Below are positions 1 to 7,620 of a stretch of DNA of 14,805 bases, piece by piece. This DNA is from Caryophanales bacterium (GTDB lineage Bacteria > Bacillota_I > Bacilli_A > RFN20 > CAG-826). The notes below the pieces were generated by a model. That model was not told the origin of the DNA. It worked only from the letters and a program-made list of their open reading frames with translations, and did no database searches. Within the stretch, counting starts at the first letter, position 1; the number at the start of each line of letters is the position of its first letter. The translations under genes were made by a program, and so were the position numbers. The stretch spans positions 1 to 14,805 of the forward strand of contig JALEUF010000010.1 in assembly GCA_022781015.1 (NCBI GenBank), read 5' to 3'.

Positions 1-1
1 A

Positions 2-367
2 GGAATCGCAGTTGGAGCTCTTGTTTTTGTTTTCTTTCCATATCTAATGGTTTTAGTTAATCAAATATCTGTATATTCAAATTCCATAAAAGACTATTTT
101 CATAACGGTCTATTGGTTTTTATAAAGAATTATTTCAGAGTTTTGCTAGTTTCGTTAATTAATTTAGCGCCAATTCTTCTTTTCTTGATAAGCAACGTCG
201 TTATTTTGTCTACGTGTTTATTCTTGTATTTTATCTTAATTAATCCATTCGTGTTAATTTTTGATGTTATTTATTTTAATTATATTTTCGATATTTCAAT
301 TAATAAGGAATACTATCCTGACATATTTGAGAAGGGTTTATTCAAGCAGAAAGATGCCGGGAAATAA
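2..367 (+). CDS. YesL/DUF624-like membrane protein, C-terminal part
   Basis: The reading frame is open from the first bases of the window (Gly-Ile-Ala-Val-Gly...) to a TAA stop, so the gene begins upstream; the ATG at 47 is probably internal. The visible 121 residues are very hydrophobic. A membrane segment at the window edge is followed by an amphipathic stretch (NSIKDYFHNGLLVFIKNYFR), two closely spaced membrane segments, and a charged tail ending in KQKDAGK. This layout resembles the C-terminal half of YesL/DUF624 proteins, small membrane proteins often found near carbohydrate transport genes in Bacillota. The molecular function of that family is not established. The family call is from overall pattern only; another small polytopic membrane protein is possible. 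It is convergent with the two-component operon. Confidence 0.5.
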   Translation, partial: GIAVGALVFVFFPYLMVLVNQISVYSNSIKDYFHNGLLVFIKNYFRVLLVSLINLAPILLFLISNVVILSTCLFLYFILINPFVLIFDVIYFNYIFDISINKEYYPDIFEKGLFKQKDAGK

Positions 368-385
368 CTAATAAAAGCTCTTTTT

Positions 386-427
386 TTGAGTTAACAAAAT
401 TCGCAAGGATGTTATTTGTTAATTCAA
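386..427 (+). terminator. Intergenic stem-loop between convergent genes
   Basis: Arms 386-398 and 415-427 pair over 13 positions (core TTAACAAA / TTTGTTAA, one G-U pair) around a 16-base loop. It lies between the membrane protein end at 367 and the convergent response regulator end at 460. The downstream side is only moderately T-rich (TTATACCTTTATTTG), so this is at best a weak intrinsic terminator, possibly used from both sides. Confidence 0.45.
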
Positions 428-459
428 TTATACCTTTATTTGTTTCCAGTTAATTGTCT

Positions 460-1239
460 TCATTTTGCCATGCTTAAAAGATAATTTTCTTCATCACAAC
501 TCCATTCATAAGGACGAAGGAATTCTCCATGGAACGAATTATTCTTGCCATCTAGATAATCCCAATAATCGGAGGAACACCACTTAGTATTTAAGCTTAC
601 TCTTCCTCTTTTTGCATTTAGGATATGTTCTATATCAAATTTCCTTAAGGCTAGACGTAGCCTACATAAGGCATCCCTATATAGCTTCTTGGAATATTTA
701 GGATCTTTTTCTGGCCATAATTGGGTGATGGCTTCTTCCATTAAAACTTCGCCGCCTCTCCTATAAACAAGCAAGGCTAGTAATTCTTTTGCTTTCGCAC
801 GGTCAAAATCCAGCAAGACATCATTGACATAGCAATCAAAATGGGAGAATGTCTGGAAATATATCTTGGCCTTATCTTTTTCTAATAGTTTTACAAGGAT
901 GCTATCCATTGTCTCTTTTTTATAAGGCTTATAACAAAATGCAAATAGGTTATCCTTCAATTTGGATTTAATTTCTTCGATATTTTGGAAATAGCCAGTT
1001 ATGAATATGATTTTGATATTAGGCTTCAACTTAATTATCTTCAAAGCAAAATCTATCCCATTCATATCTGGCATGACTATATCTAAAAACGCTGCATAGA
1101 CATCGTGGGTCTTTATATAATCCAAGGCAGCTTGATAATCTTTTTGAAACAGCTGCATCTGGATATTTGCCTTATCAATGACATGTGATGAAAACATATA
1201 TAATGATTCTTTTTCATCATCAACAACTACTATCTGCAT
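460..1239 (-). CDS. Response regulator, receiver plus SARP/BTAD-type winged helix
   Basis: The 259-residue protein has an N-terminal receiver domain (about 1-120) with the acidic pair D7-D8, phospho-acceptor D53 in FLDIVMPDMNG, T81 and the conserved lysine K104 in YKPY. Residues about 130-220 look like the OmpR/SARP-type winged helix of SAPR-family regulators (COG3947-like): a short beta strand, AKAKELLALLVYRRG, then a helix-turn-helix ending in YRDALCRLRLALRK. The BTAD helical domain that normally follows seems reduced to about 40 residues. It probably acts in the cytoplasm as a transcription factor controlled by the overlapping kinase gene. Its ATG lies 20 bases inside the end of the kinase gene, preceded by AAGGGG, so the two are probably translated together. 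Likely targets are discussed with the divergent promoter at 3191-3223. The receiver call is firm; the SARP subclass is good but not certain. Confidence 0.9.
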   Translation of the reverse strand: MQIVVVDDEKESLYMFSSHVIDKANIQMQLFQKDYQAALDYIKTHDVYAAFLDIVMPDMNGIDFALKIIKLKPNIKIIFITGYFQNIEEIKSKLKDNLFAFCYKPYKKETMDSILVKLLEKDKAKIYFQTFSHFDCYVNDVLLDFDRAKAKELLALLVYRRGGEVLMEEAITQLWPEKDPKYSKKLYRDALCRLRLALRKFDIEHILNAKRGRVSLNTKWCSSDYWDYLDGKNNSFHGEFLRPYEWSCDEENYLLSMAK

Positions 1240-3118
1240 CTATTTTCCCCTTCTTATTTATAGGAAAAGAAACAATGACGTTTGTACCTTTTCCGATTTT
1301 AGATTCAATTTTTACTTTTGCTTTGCTAATTAACTCTAGCCTTTCTTTCGCATTTTTAATTCCGACTGAATTAGGTTTTATTTTTGATTTATCAAAGCCA
1401 ATCCCGTTATCTGAAATTAGAACATTGTAATTCTTCTTGTCTTTATATGTCTTTATTTGGATATAACCATTTTCTTTATCTTCGACTTTAGAATATTTGA
1501 AGGCGTTTTCTACAAAAGGTTGTAAGCAAAGCATTGGCAAATCAAATTCAAAATCACCTATATCAAGCAATACATCTACTTTCCTATTCTTTCTTGCATT
1601 TTCTAATTCTATATAGTTAAGGATATTAGATAATTCACGTGAAAAAGGAATCGTATCATAAGTAGAGGCATCTACATTATTTCTTAGGTGGATAGAGAAA
1701 TCTGTTAATAATTTCTCTCCTTTTTGAGGATCTTTTTTATATGTAGCCTGTATGGCGGATAAGCAATTGAATATAAAATGAGGTTTTATCTGAGATTTTA
1801 AGGCATCTGCTTTTATTTGGTTTTGTTTCTTTTCTATTTCTAAGGCATGAATAAGCTTCTTGTCTTTATCTAGAGTTGCCAATCGATATAAGACAATCAC
1901 GCAAATAATAAGAGGGAAAAGGATATAGGAAGTAGATTGCTCTAGACCAGCTAACATCATGTTTTCTAAATCGAAGAATGTGCATGTTGCAAATATTGTT
2001 AAAGAAGAAATAAATAACAAATAAACGATATTTACTTTCTTTTCCTTGATATCTTTAGCTAGAAGTGGGGCGAAAGACAAAAGGCTAAGAACGATTAACA
2101 TCATTGGTATTATTTGGTAAAAGGTACCCATTAATACATAAAATAAAATAATACTTGTCACACTGGAAAGGATTAAAAATGATAGATGTATAATAGAGAA
2201 ATCGATTTTCTTTGTCTTAACTAGATGATAGAAAAGGGCAAATATAAGTAAGGTATAAGAGATAAGGTTAAATTCAAGGGTATAGTTAAAGTGATTTGTC
2301 TTTAGGAAAGTTAATAATCTCCAATATACCCCGACTGAAAAAGTCGTTATCAGGATTATAGGAAACATAAGGATGCTAAAGGAGAATTCTTTTCTTTTAA
2401 TACCTAGATTGATTACGAAAGAAAATATGAATAAGGAAAATATGACTCCTAGAGTAACAAAACCGATGTTATTTGTTAGGTTTGGAGAAGTGGGGCTTGA
2501 TTCTAAAGTAGAAACACAAAGCCTAGCAGGGCTAGTTAATCCCCCTTGGCTAGAACTAGATACCTCAAATACGATTTCGATTGGAGATTCATCTTTAACT
2601 ACATAAGTCAAAGTCAAGTCATCCCCTCCGTTACTAGTCGCATTACCGGTTTTATTATGGGAACCATATTTCAATACAAGCTCTTTATTTATATAGGCAT
2701 AGAATCCCCCGATAAAATTATTGTTCATTAGCCAGATCTTGGTTCCTCTTTTTAATCCTTTTACATACATCCTATATGAAGAAAAACCGGTATTATCGAG
2801 TCTATTTCCATTTATAATCATGTCTTTATAATGATGGGGAACGTTTACTAAAGCATCGGGACTGCCTTCATAATTATCTTCAATAATCCATTTGTTATAG
2901 AAGAATTCATATTCCCCTTTCATATGCTGCTTTACATATCTATTATCTATTTCATAACCTTCAAAATTAAGGCTAGTCCCAACCATATCTGGAATGCCTT
3001 GTTTTGAATTCATGTTGTCATCGCTTTTTATTAGGAAAAAACAACAAATGCCGACACTAAAAACCATTAAGAAAGTAATGATTGATGACAAAATTATTCC
3101 TAATCTTTTACTAGACAT
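1220..3118 (-). CDS. Sensor histidine kinase, 7TMR-DISM-like sensor, LytS-type catalytic region
   Basis: The 632-residue protein starts with a membrane anchor (about 7-30). An external domain (about 60-205) has the pattern of 7TMR-DISM / carbohydrate-binding-like sensors (YNKW ... VNVPHHY ... GFSSYRMYV). About seven membrane segments follow (218-412). A short helical linker leads to a HisKA_7TM/His_kinase-type core with H447 in SQIKPHFIFN, N-box around N538 (LQPFVENAFKYS), G1 box ISDNGIGFD (568-576) and G2 region SVGIKNAKERL. It should autophosphorylate at H447 and pass phosphate to D53 of the overlapping regulator. The external fold suggests a soluble ligand, possibly a carbohydrate; the ligand cannot be read from sequence. 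The ATG at 3118 has only a poor ribosome binding site (AAGATAG), so translation may be weak. Confidence 0.92.
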   Translation of the reverse strand: MSSKRLGIILSSIITFLMVFSVGICCFFLIKSDDNMNSKQGIPDMVGTSLNFEGYEIDNRYVKQHMKGEYEFFYNKWIIEDNYEGSPDALVNVPHHYKDMIINGNRLDNTGFSSYRMYVKGLKRGTKIWLMNNNFIGGFYAYINKELVLKYGSHNKTGNATSNGGDDLTLTYVVKDESPIEIVFEVSSSSQGGLTSPARLCVSTLESSPTSPNLTNNIGFVTLGVIFSLFIFSFVINLGIKRKEFSFSILMFPIILITTFSVGVYWRLLTFLKTNHFNYTLEFNLISYTLLIFALFYHLVKTKKIDFSIIHLSFLILSSVTSIILFYVLMGTFYQIIPMMLIVLSLLSFAPLLAKDIKEKKVNIVYLLFISSLTIFATCTFFDLENMMLAGLEQSTSYILFPLIICVIVLYRLATLDKDKKLIHALEIEKKQNQIKADALKSQIKPHFIFNCLSAIQATYKKDPQKGEKLLTDFSIHLRNNVDASTYDTIPFSRELSNILNYIELENARKNRKVDVLLDIGDFEFDLPMLCLQPFVENAFKYSKVEDKENGYIQIKTYKDKKNYNVLISDNGIGFDKSKIKPNSVGIKNAKERLELISKAKVKIESKIGKGTNVIVSFPINKKGKIDADSSC

Positions 3119-3140
3119 GTTTCTATCTTAACGGATTTTT

Positions 3141-3168
3141 ATTATAAAGCAGTAAAAAATTATGAAAA
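3141..3168 (-). promoter_or_regulatory. Promoter of the two-component operon
   Basis: On the minus strand a perfect -10 TATAAT (plus strand 3141-3146) lies 16 bases from a TTTTCA -35-like hexamer (plus strand 3163-3168, 4 of 6 matches). It lies 23 bases upstream of the kinase ATG and faces away from the promoter at 3191-3223. Confidence 0.55.
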
Positions 3169-3190
3169 TAGGGTATTTTTCTTATTTTTG

Positions 3191-3223
3191 TTGGCACTTT
3201 ATTAGCACTTCTATCTATATAAT
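3191..3223 (+). promoter_or_regulatory. Promoter with 11-bp-period direct repeats, SARP-like
   Basis: A perfect -10 TATAAT lies at 3218-3223. No good -35 sits at the normal distance. Instead there are two direct repeats, TTGGCACTT (3191-3199) and TTAGCACTT (3202-3210), identical at 8 of 9 positions and offset by 11 bp. The second ends 7 bp before the -10. SARP-family activators are known to bind heptamer repeats at 11-bp period about 8 bp upstream of the -10. The neighbouring regulator has a SARP-type DNA-binding domain, so it may bind here; that link is inference. Confidence 0.55.
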
Positions 3224-3237
3224 CCTTTTATTTATAT

Positions 3238-3246
3238 GGAGGAGAG
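3238..3246 (+). promoter_or_regulatory. Ribosome binding site that sets the start at 3251
   Basis: GGAGGAGAG lies just after the ATG at 3236 and 5-8 bases before the ATG at 3251. The upstream ATG is therefore inside the binding site, and the second ATG is the likely start. Confidence 0.8.
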
Positions 3247-3250
3247 CCTC

Positions 3251-6121
3251 ATGGAAGAGACTTTTAATAATGACAAAGCAAAGAAGATTAATATATTTTC
3301 TTGGCTATTATTTTTAATATTTGGGATATGTGCCGGTTTATTTTTAACCCCGGTAATCCAATACTCAAATGAAATCGGGAATAGCATTTCTTTTTCTGCG
3401 AATCAACTTATTTTCTATGAAAACGGAGTTGTAACAAAGGAAAACCAGTATTCTAAAAACAAAATAGAATATTTGCCCAAGGACGATCAAATGAAGGTTT
3501 CGATTTGGAGCGATATCTATGAAAGTTATGTAATTACTGCGAATTTAAATAAGGGAGATGTTAGTTCTGCTAAAGAAGGATTATTAGAATCTTATACATA
3601 TGGTGCTCCTTCTGCTGGTGAATATGGTTATTTATGTATCTACGAAACGAACCTAGAACTATATTTTCAGTTATATAGAGGCGATGTTTATAATCAAAAA
3701 TATGATTATGTAAGAGCTGAGAACCAATTAGTCTCTTATGTTAAATCTCCATTTAACTTAACGATTAATGAAGACGGCAAGATTGATGTAACGGTCCCTA
3801 CTAATGATGGAAAAGAATTCTCCTTTTCAGTCGAAGGAGACCCTTCTTCATATATAGGTAGTTATGAGGTAAAACAAGGGCATGAAATAATTACTCTTGA
3901 TATAGGTAATAAATCATTTCACGTTTCTTCTTCTAACCAATTCCTTTTCTTTATGATGAATACTAGCCAGGCAGGTTTCGTCTTTGCTGGAGGGGTCGCT
4001 TTATTTATCCTTATTGCCCAATTAGCCACGATTAAGATGAAGAAAGACTATAAGATTCGTTTTAGATCATTAATTGAAGGATGGATTGCCTTAGTTTGTT
4101 GTTTGCCTTTATTTGGTTCAGTAGCTGTTGAAGCCATAACATCTAATGGAGATATCTTTACTCCTATTGAAATAGGGATGATTCTAATATTAGCAAGTTC
4201 GTTAATCGCTTTATTTTCTAGCATTGGTTTCTTAATTGTCACCTATGTTAATGGAAAGCCTATTAAAAAGGCTAGAAAAGCCTATCTAGTAACCTATAGG
4301 GCAGAAAAGGCTGAAGCAAGACGTATTGAAAATGAAAGGTTAGCCGAAGAAAAGCGTATTGAAAACGAAAGACTAGCTGAAGAAAGACGTATCAAGAATG
4401 AGAAACTAGCCGAAGAAAAACGCATTCAAGATGAAAAGAATAAAGCTGAAAAGGCTAGGGTCGCTTTAGAAAAACAAGAGTTAGCAACTGCTAAAGCCGA
4501 AGAAAATAAGAGGATTGCCTTAGAAAATGCAGATATCAAAAAGCAAAAGGCTATAGATAGGAAGCAAGCTAGAGAAAGTAAATTCATTTGGCGTAGAGTT
4601 TTCTATGTGCTTCCTTTGCTTGCAATCATTATTCATTTCTTATTCGTTGGCAAGCTTCATCATGGTAATCCCGTGTCATTGTATAAGCTTATTTGCTACT
4701 TGTGCATCGTTGGGATGGTTGTAGTTTCTATTTTAGGAACAATAAGTTATAAGAAGAAATTAAAGTATTATTTTATATATTCTATATTGGCCATTGTTTT
4801 AGTTTCTGCTTTTACCGCCCTTAAATTACTTCCGTATACTGATTATGAATTCCGTGGTTTTATGGTTATTATTGAACCTATTTTGTGGGCATTATTAGTT
4901 GGAACAATCCTTTCTTATATCTTGATTAAGAAGGAAAAAATCAAATCTATCGTTATTACTTCTATACTAGGTTTATCGTATTTTTCCTCTTTCCTTATGA
5001 TTTATTTATCACAGCCAAAGGATTATATTTTTGGCTTTGAGTATAACCCATATAGTTACTCTCCTATAACTTACGTAGTTATCCCATTAATATGCGCACT
5101 TTTGTTTATTTTAGATGCCTATGCGCTTATTAGGCCTTTATCTAAAAACGAAGTCGAGGCTATGAATAAGCAAGAACAAAAGATAAAAGAAGCCAAAGAA
5201 AGAAGAGCAAAATATAAAGAAGAAGCCAAACAAGAGAGGATTCTTGAAAAGGAATACGATTCTCTTAACAAAGAATTTAATGTAGCCATCAAGAATAAAA
5301 ACTATGAAAAGGCTAAAGAATTAGAAGTTAAGATTAAAGCTTACGAAAAAGAACATGGCCTAGAGAAGGCTAGCTATTTTGATGGAGGATTATTACAACT
5401 TATCGGTTGGAAAATCCTAGGTAATATATTGACTGTTATGAGTTTCGGCATTGCTTATCCTTGGGCGGTTTGCTTCATCAAGAAATGGGAAGCAAAGCAT
5501 ACAGTCATTAATTCTAGGCGCCTAATCTTTACCGGGACTGGCGGAGGATTATTTGTCAAATATATCATCTGGTGGCTTTTATCTATTGTTACGTTAGGTA
5601 TCTATTTATTCTTCCTTCCAATCAAGATGGAGAAGTGGATTGCAAGCCACACATATGATGTACCTCTTGAAATAGTAGAACACGTAGAAAAACTTAAAGA
5701 TGAGGTGAATTATGCGGCGACTAAACATGATGCTGCTGAAGCAGAACGTTTATCTAAGGAATTACAAGAATATCAAGCTAGCCACGATATATTTGGGGAA
5801 AGCTATTTCGATGGTAAGTTACTCCAATTAATCGGATGGAATATCCTCGCTTTCTTCATGAATGTATTTACTTTAGGAATTGCCGTTCCGTTCTCTATGT
5901 GTTTAATGATGAAGTGGAAAATGAAACACCAGGTAATATTAGGAAGAAGGCTTTCATTTAACGGGAATGGTCTCCAATTAATCGGCCGTTATTTGTTATG
6001 GCTATTACTAAGTGTCATTACATTTGGCATCTATGCTTTCTGGCTTGGAATCAAGTTAAAAAAATGGGAAACCAAGCATATCAATTATCAAAAGAGCGAA
6101 CCCATTAGTGAAAATAAGTGA
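3251..6121 (+). CDS. Large multi-domain membrane protein with duplicated DUF898-like C-terminus
   Basis: The 956-residue protein has a membrane anchor (14-33), an external, mostly beta domain (about 36-235), three more membrane segments (about 241-333) and a long charged helical segment (353-440). That segment contains four tandem 11-residue units (RIENERLAEEK-like). Six further membrane segments follow (about 450-630), then a second charged helix (635-705). The C-terminus contains two copies of one unit, each opening with SYFDG.LLQLIGW (708-800 and 851-942), with the pattern W..KH....RRL.F.G and two membrane helices. These resemble the DUF898/YjgN membrane family, whose biochemical role is unknown. 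Stretches before each unit (LNKEFNVAIKNKNYEKAKELE and the similar one near 815-845) look like UVR-type helical hairpins. The gene is divergent from the two-component operon and probably its target. The N-terminal part matches no family I recognise. Confidence 0.85.
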   Translation: MEETFNNDKAKKINIFSWLLFLIFGICAGLFLTPVIQYSNEIGNSISFSANQLIFYENGVVTKENQYSKNKIEYLPKDDQMKVSIWSDIYESYVITANLNKGDVSSAKEGLLESYTYGAPSAGEYGYLCIYETNLELYFQLYRGDVYNQKYDYVRAENQLVSYVKSPFNLTINEDGKIDVTVPTNDGKEFSFSVEGDPSSYIGSYEVKQGHEIITLDIGNKSFHVSSSNQFLFFMMNTSQAGFVFAGGVALFILIAQLATIKMKKDYKIRFRSLIEGWIALVCCLPLFGSVAVEAITSNGDIFTPIEIGMILILASSLIALFSSIGFLIVTYVNGKPIKKARKAYLVTYRAEKAEARRIENERLAEEKRIENERLAEERRIKNEKLAEEKRIQDEKNKAEKARVALEKQELATAKAEENKRIALENADIKKQKAIDRKQARESKFIWRRVFYVLPLLAIIIHFLFVGKLHHGNPVSLYKLICYLCIVGMVVVSILGTISYKKKLKYYFIYSILAIVLVSAFTALKLLPYTDYEFRGFMVIIEPILWALLVGTILSYILIKKEKIKSIVITSILGLSYFSSFLMIYLSQPKDYIFGFEYNPYSYSPITYVVIPLICALLFILDAYALIRPLSKNEVEAMNKQEQKIKEAKERRAKYKEEAKQERILEKEYDSLNKEFNVAIKNKNYEKAKELEVKIKAYEKEHGLEKASYFDGGLLQLIGWKILGNILTVMSFGIAYPWAVCFIKKWEAKHTVINSRRLIFTGTGGGLFVKYIIWWLLSIVTLGIYLFFLPIKMEKWIASHTYDVPLEIVEHVEKLKDEVNYAATKHDAAEAERLSKELQEYQASHDIFGESYFDGKLLQLIGWNILAFFMNVFTLGIAVPFSMCLMMKWKMKHQVILGRRLSFNGNGLQLIGRYLLWLLLSVITFGIYAFWLGIKLKKWETKHINYQKSEPISENK
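4322..4453 (+). repeat. Four tandem 33-bp units encoding 11-residue coiled-coil repeats
   Basis: Units begin at 4322, 4355, 4388 and 4421. They encode RIENERLAEEK, RIENERLAEER, RIKNEKLAEEK and the more diverged RIQDEKNKAEK. The first two are nearly identical as protein but differ at several synonymous bases, so the array is not freshly duplicated. Confidence 0.85.
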
Positions 6122-6162
6122 TATTCAATCCGAGATAAATTAATTTCAGGCTTCTTTTCTTC

Positions 6163-6180
6163 GTGGCTAATAAAAGCCGC
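6163..6180 (+). terminator. Stem-loop after the DUF898-like gene
   Basis: GTGGCT (6163-6168) pairs with AGCCGC (6175-6180) around an AATAAA loop, with one G-U pair. It is followed by ATGGATTTTCTATT, a weak T-rich tail. It sits between convergent genes ending at 6121 and 6193. A second possible pairing is GGCTT at 6149 with AAGCC at 6174. Confidence 0.5.
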
Positions 6181-6192
6181 ATGGATTTTCTA

Positions 6193-7473
6193 TTAATCGT
6201 CCGTCTTATTAAAAGAGAAGATTAAAGAATCCAAAGATGGGATGCCTCCATATTTCCCTAGCAGATAGTTTTTTTCAAAATCTTCATCAGAGCGTATTTT
6301 TACACCGTTTTCATCAACAAATTCTGCCAAAGAATAAAGAGAAGCTTCTCCTGCTGAACTTTGCTTGTTTACAAAATAAATTTCATCCCTACGTAATGTT
6401 TTGGAACGCAAAATCCAAGGTTCGTGGCAAGTAAAAATCAGCTGGGCATTGTTTGGGTTTTGCTTTTTGCTTATAAATAAAAGAAGAAGATTTCTTAAAA
6501 GTAGTGGGTGAAGTCTTGTATTCAACTCATCTACAAAAAGAACTTTTCCAGAAGATATGATTTGACGTAAATCGTTATATAGAAGGAACATCTTTTGTGT
6601 TCCTGCCGATTCATCTTCCATTTGGAATTGTATTTCTGAGCCATCTTTTTTTGTGTGCGTGGTAAATACTTTATATTTTTTAGAACCGTCTTGATTGGAA
6701 AGTATTTCTTTAATCGTTAGATTTTTAATTGATGGTTCAAACGTTTGTAAAAAGGAAACGCAGTCTTTGCGTATGTTTTCGTTTTCGATGATTCCAGATG
6801 GAAGTGTGTGGTCCTTATAGATTATTTCAAATAAATTGGCAAAGCCGTCAACTTCTGAAAGCGCAAAGAATTCTAGAATCGAACGAAATGGTTCTACATT
6901 TAATTTAGCCGCCAAAGATAGAACCAATGTTTGTGATTGTGTTGAGGTTTCCAAAGTGCTTTTTATTGCATTATTTAACCTTGGGACGGTGACCGTGATT
7001 TTGCCATCTTCACGCTTTAGCAATTCTTTTGGCTTTGAATTTTCGTTTTTTGGGAGACGATATAACCATTCAGATTCAATTTTTCTATTTAAAACCGAAA
7101 ACCCATATTGATAAGTAATGTCTTTTCCATTTTCTTCCTCTGCAATAACTACTTCAAAGATAGATGGTTTCAAAAGACTTGCATTATCGAGTTTAAATGG
7201 AATTGACTCAGGGAAAGAAAATTTATCGTCCTTATTTATATTTGGATCAAAATTCATCGAAGCGCAAACCATGTAACGCATATAATAGAACGCTTTATAA
7301 ACGAATGATTTTCCACTTGCGTTTGCCCCAAAAATAACTCCAACTGGCAAAGCTTTTTTATCTCCTATTTTTCTGATATGCTCTTTGTATTCCGAATATG
7401 AAGTTGCCTCAAGATTTAATGGGGCTTCATCTTTAAAAGGACCGAAATTGCTGAAATTGAATTGTAAAAGCAT
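6193..7473 (-). CDS. Orphan AAA ATPase, RloA/AbiEii-associated class
   Basis: The 426-residue protein has a typical ABC/SMC-like AAA_21 layout. The N-terminal strand FNFSNFGPF leads to Walker A GANASGKS (49-56). A long divergent insert follows (about 70-285). Then come the signature-like DESAGTQKMF (287-296), Walker B with catalytic acids VLFVDELNTRLHP (311-323; D315, E316), and the switch histidine in FTCHE (H350). The tail DEDFEKNYLLGKYGGIP is common in the COG1106-type ATPases often annotated as abortive-infection or RloA proteins. Such proteins often pair with a downstream RloB/DUF4435 gene; here the next gene downstream is convergent and unrelated, so the partner is missing. The start is supported by GGGAGG 7 bases upstream of the ATG. 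A phage-defence role is inference from the family. Confidence 0.88.
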   Translation of the reverse strand: MLLQFNFSNFGPFKDEAPLNLEATSYSEYKEHIRKIGDKKALPVGVIFGANASGKSFVYKAFYYMRYMVCASMNFDPNINKDDKFSFPESIPFKLDNASLLKPSIFEVVIAEEENGKDITYQYGFSVLNRKIESEWLYRLPKNENSKPKELLKREDGKITVTVPRLNNAIKSTLETSTQSQTLVLSLAAKLNVEPFRSILEFFALSEVDGFANLFEIIYKDHTLPSGIIENENIRKDCVSFLQTFEPSIKNLTIKEILSNQDGSKKYKVFTTHTKKDGSEIQFQMEDESAGTQKMFLLYNDLRQIISSGKVLFVDELNTRLHPLLLRNLLLLFISKKQNPNNAQLIFTCHEPWILRSKTLRRDEIYFVNKQSSAGEASLYSLAEFVDENGVKIRSDEDFEKNYLLGKYGGIPSLDSLIFSFNKTDD

Positions 7474-7496
7474 ATTTTTTCCTCCCTTGCAGAGAA

Positions 7497-7526
7497 ATTA
7501 TATCATAAAATATAAAAATTTGAGAA
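7497..7526 (-). promoter_or_regulatory. Promoter of the AAA ATPase gene
   Basis: On the minus strand TATAAT (plus strand 7497-7502) is 18 bases from TTCTCA (plus strand 7521-7526). It lies about 24 bases upstream of the ATPase ATG, so this gene probably has its own promoter even though the hip operon upstream runs the same way. Confidence 0.5.
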
Positions 7527-7536
7527 ATTTTCTCAA
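7520..7536. promoter_or_regulatory. 17-bp perfect-arm palindrome over the ATPase -35
   Basis: TTGAGAAATTTTCTCAA has two perfect 8-bp arms around one central T. It overlaps the proposed -35 of the ATPase promoter, so it may be an operator. Read from the hip operon side, the inner 6-bp stem followed by ATTTTTATATTTT could instead be a weak terminator. The sequence does not decide. Confidence 0.45.
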
Positions 7537-7620
7537 TAATTAATTGTTTTTATTATGAAAACTAAGAAAACAAGCAAATTTTGTGAAATTTCAGAAATAA
7601 TAATGAACCAGCGATGTTCT

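Noticed and set aside
371..390. CTC-T7-GAG hairpin after the first gene
   Set aside because: Stem too short; the T run is in the loop, not after the stem.
1185..1430. 81-residue plus-strand open frame
   Set aside because: It is antisense to the kinase-regulator overlap with no binding site or domain.
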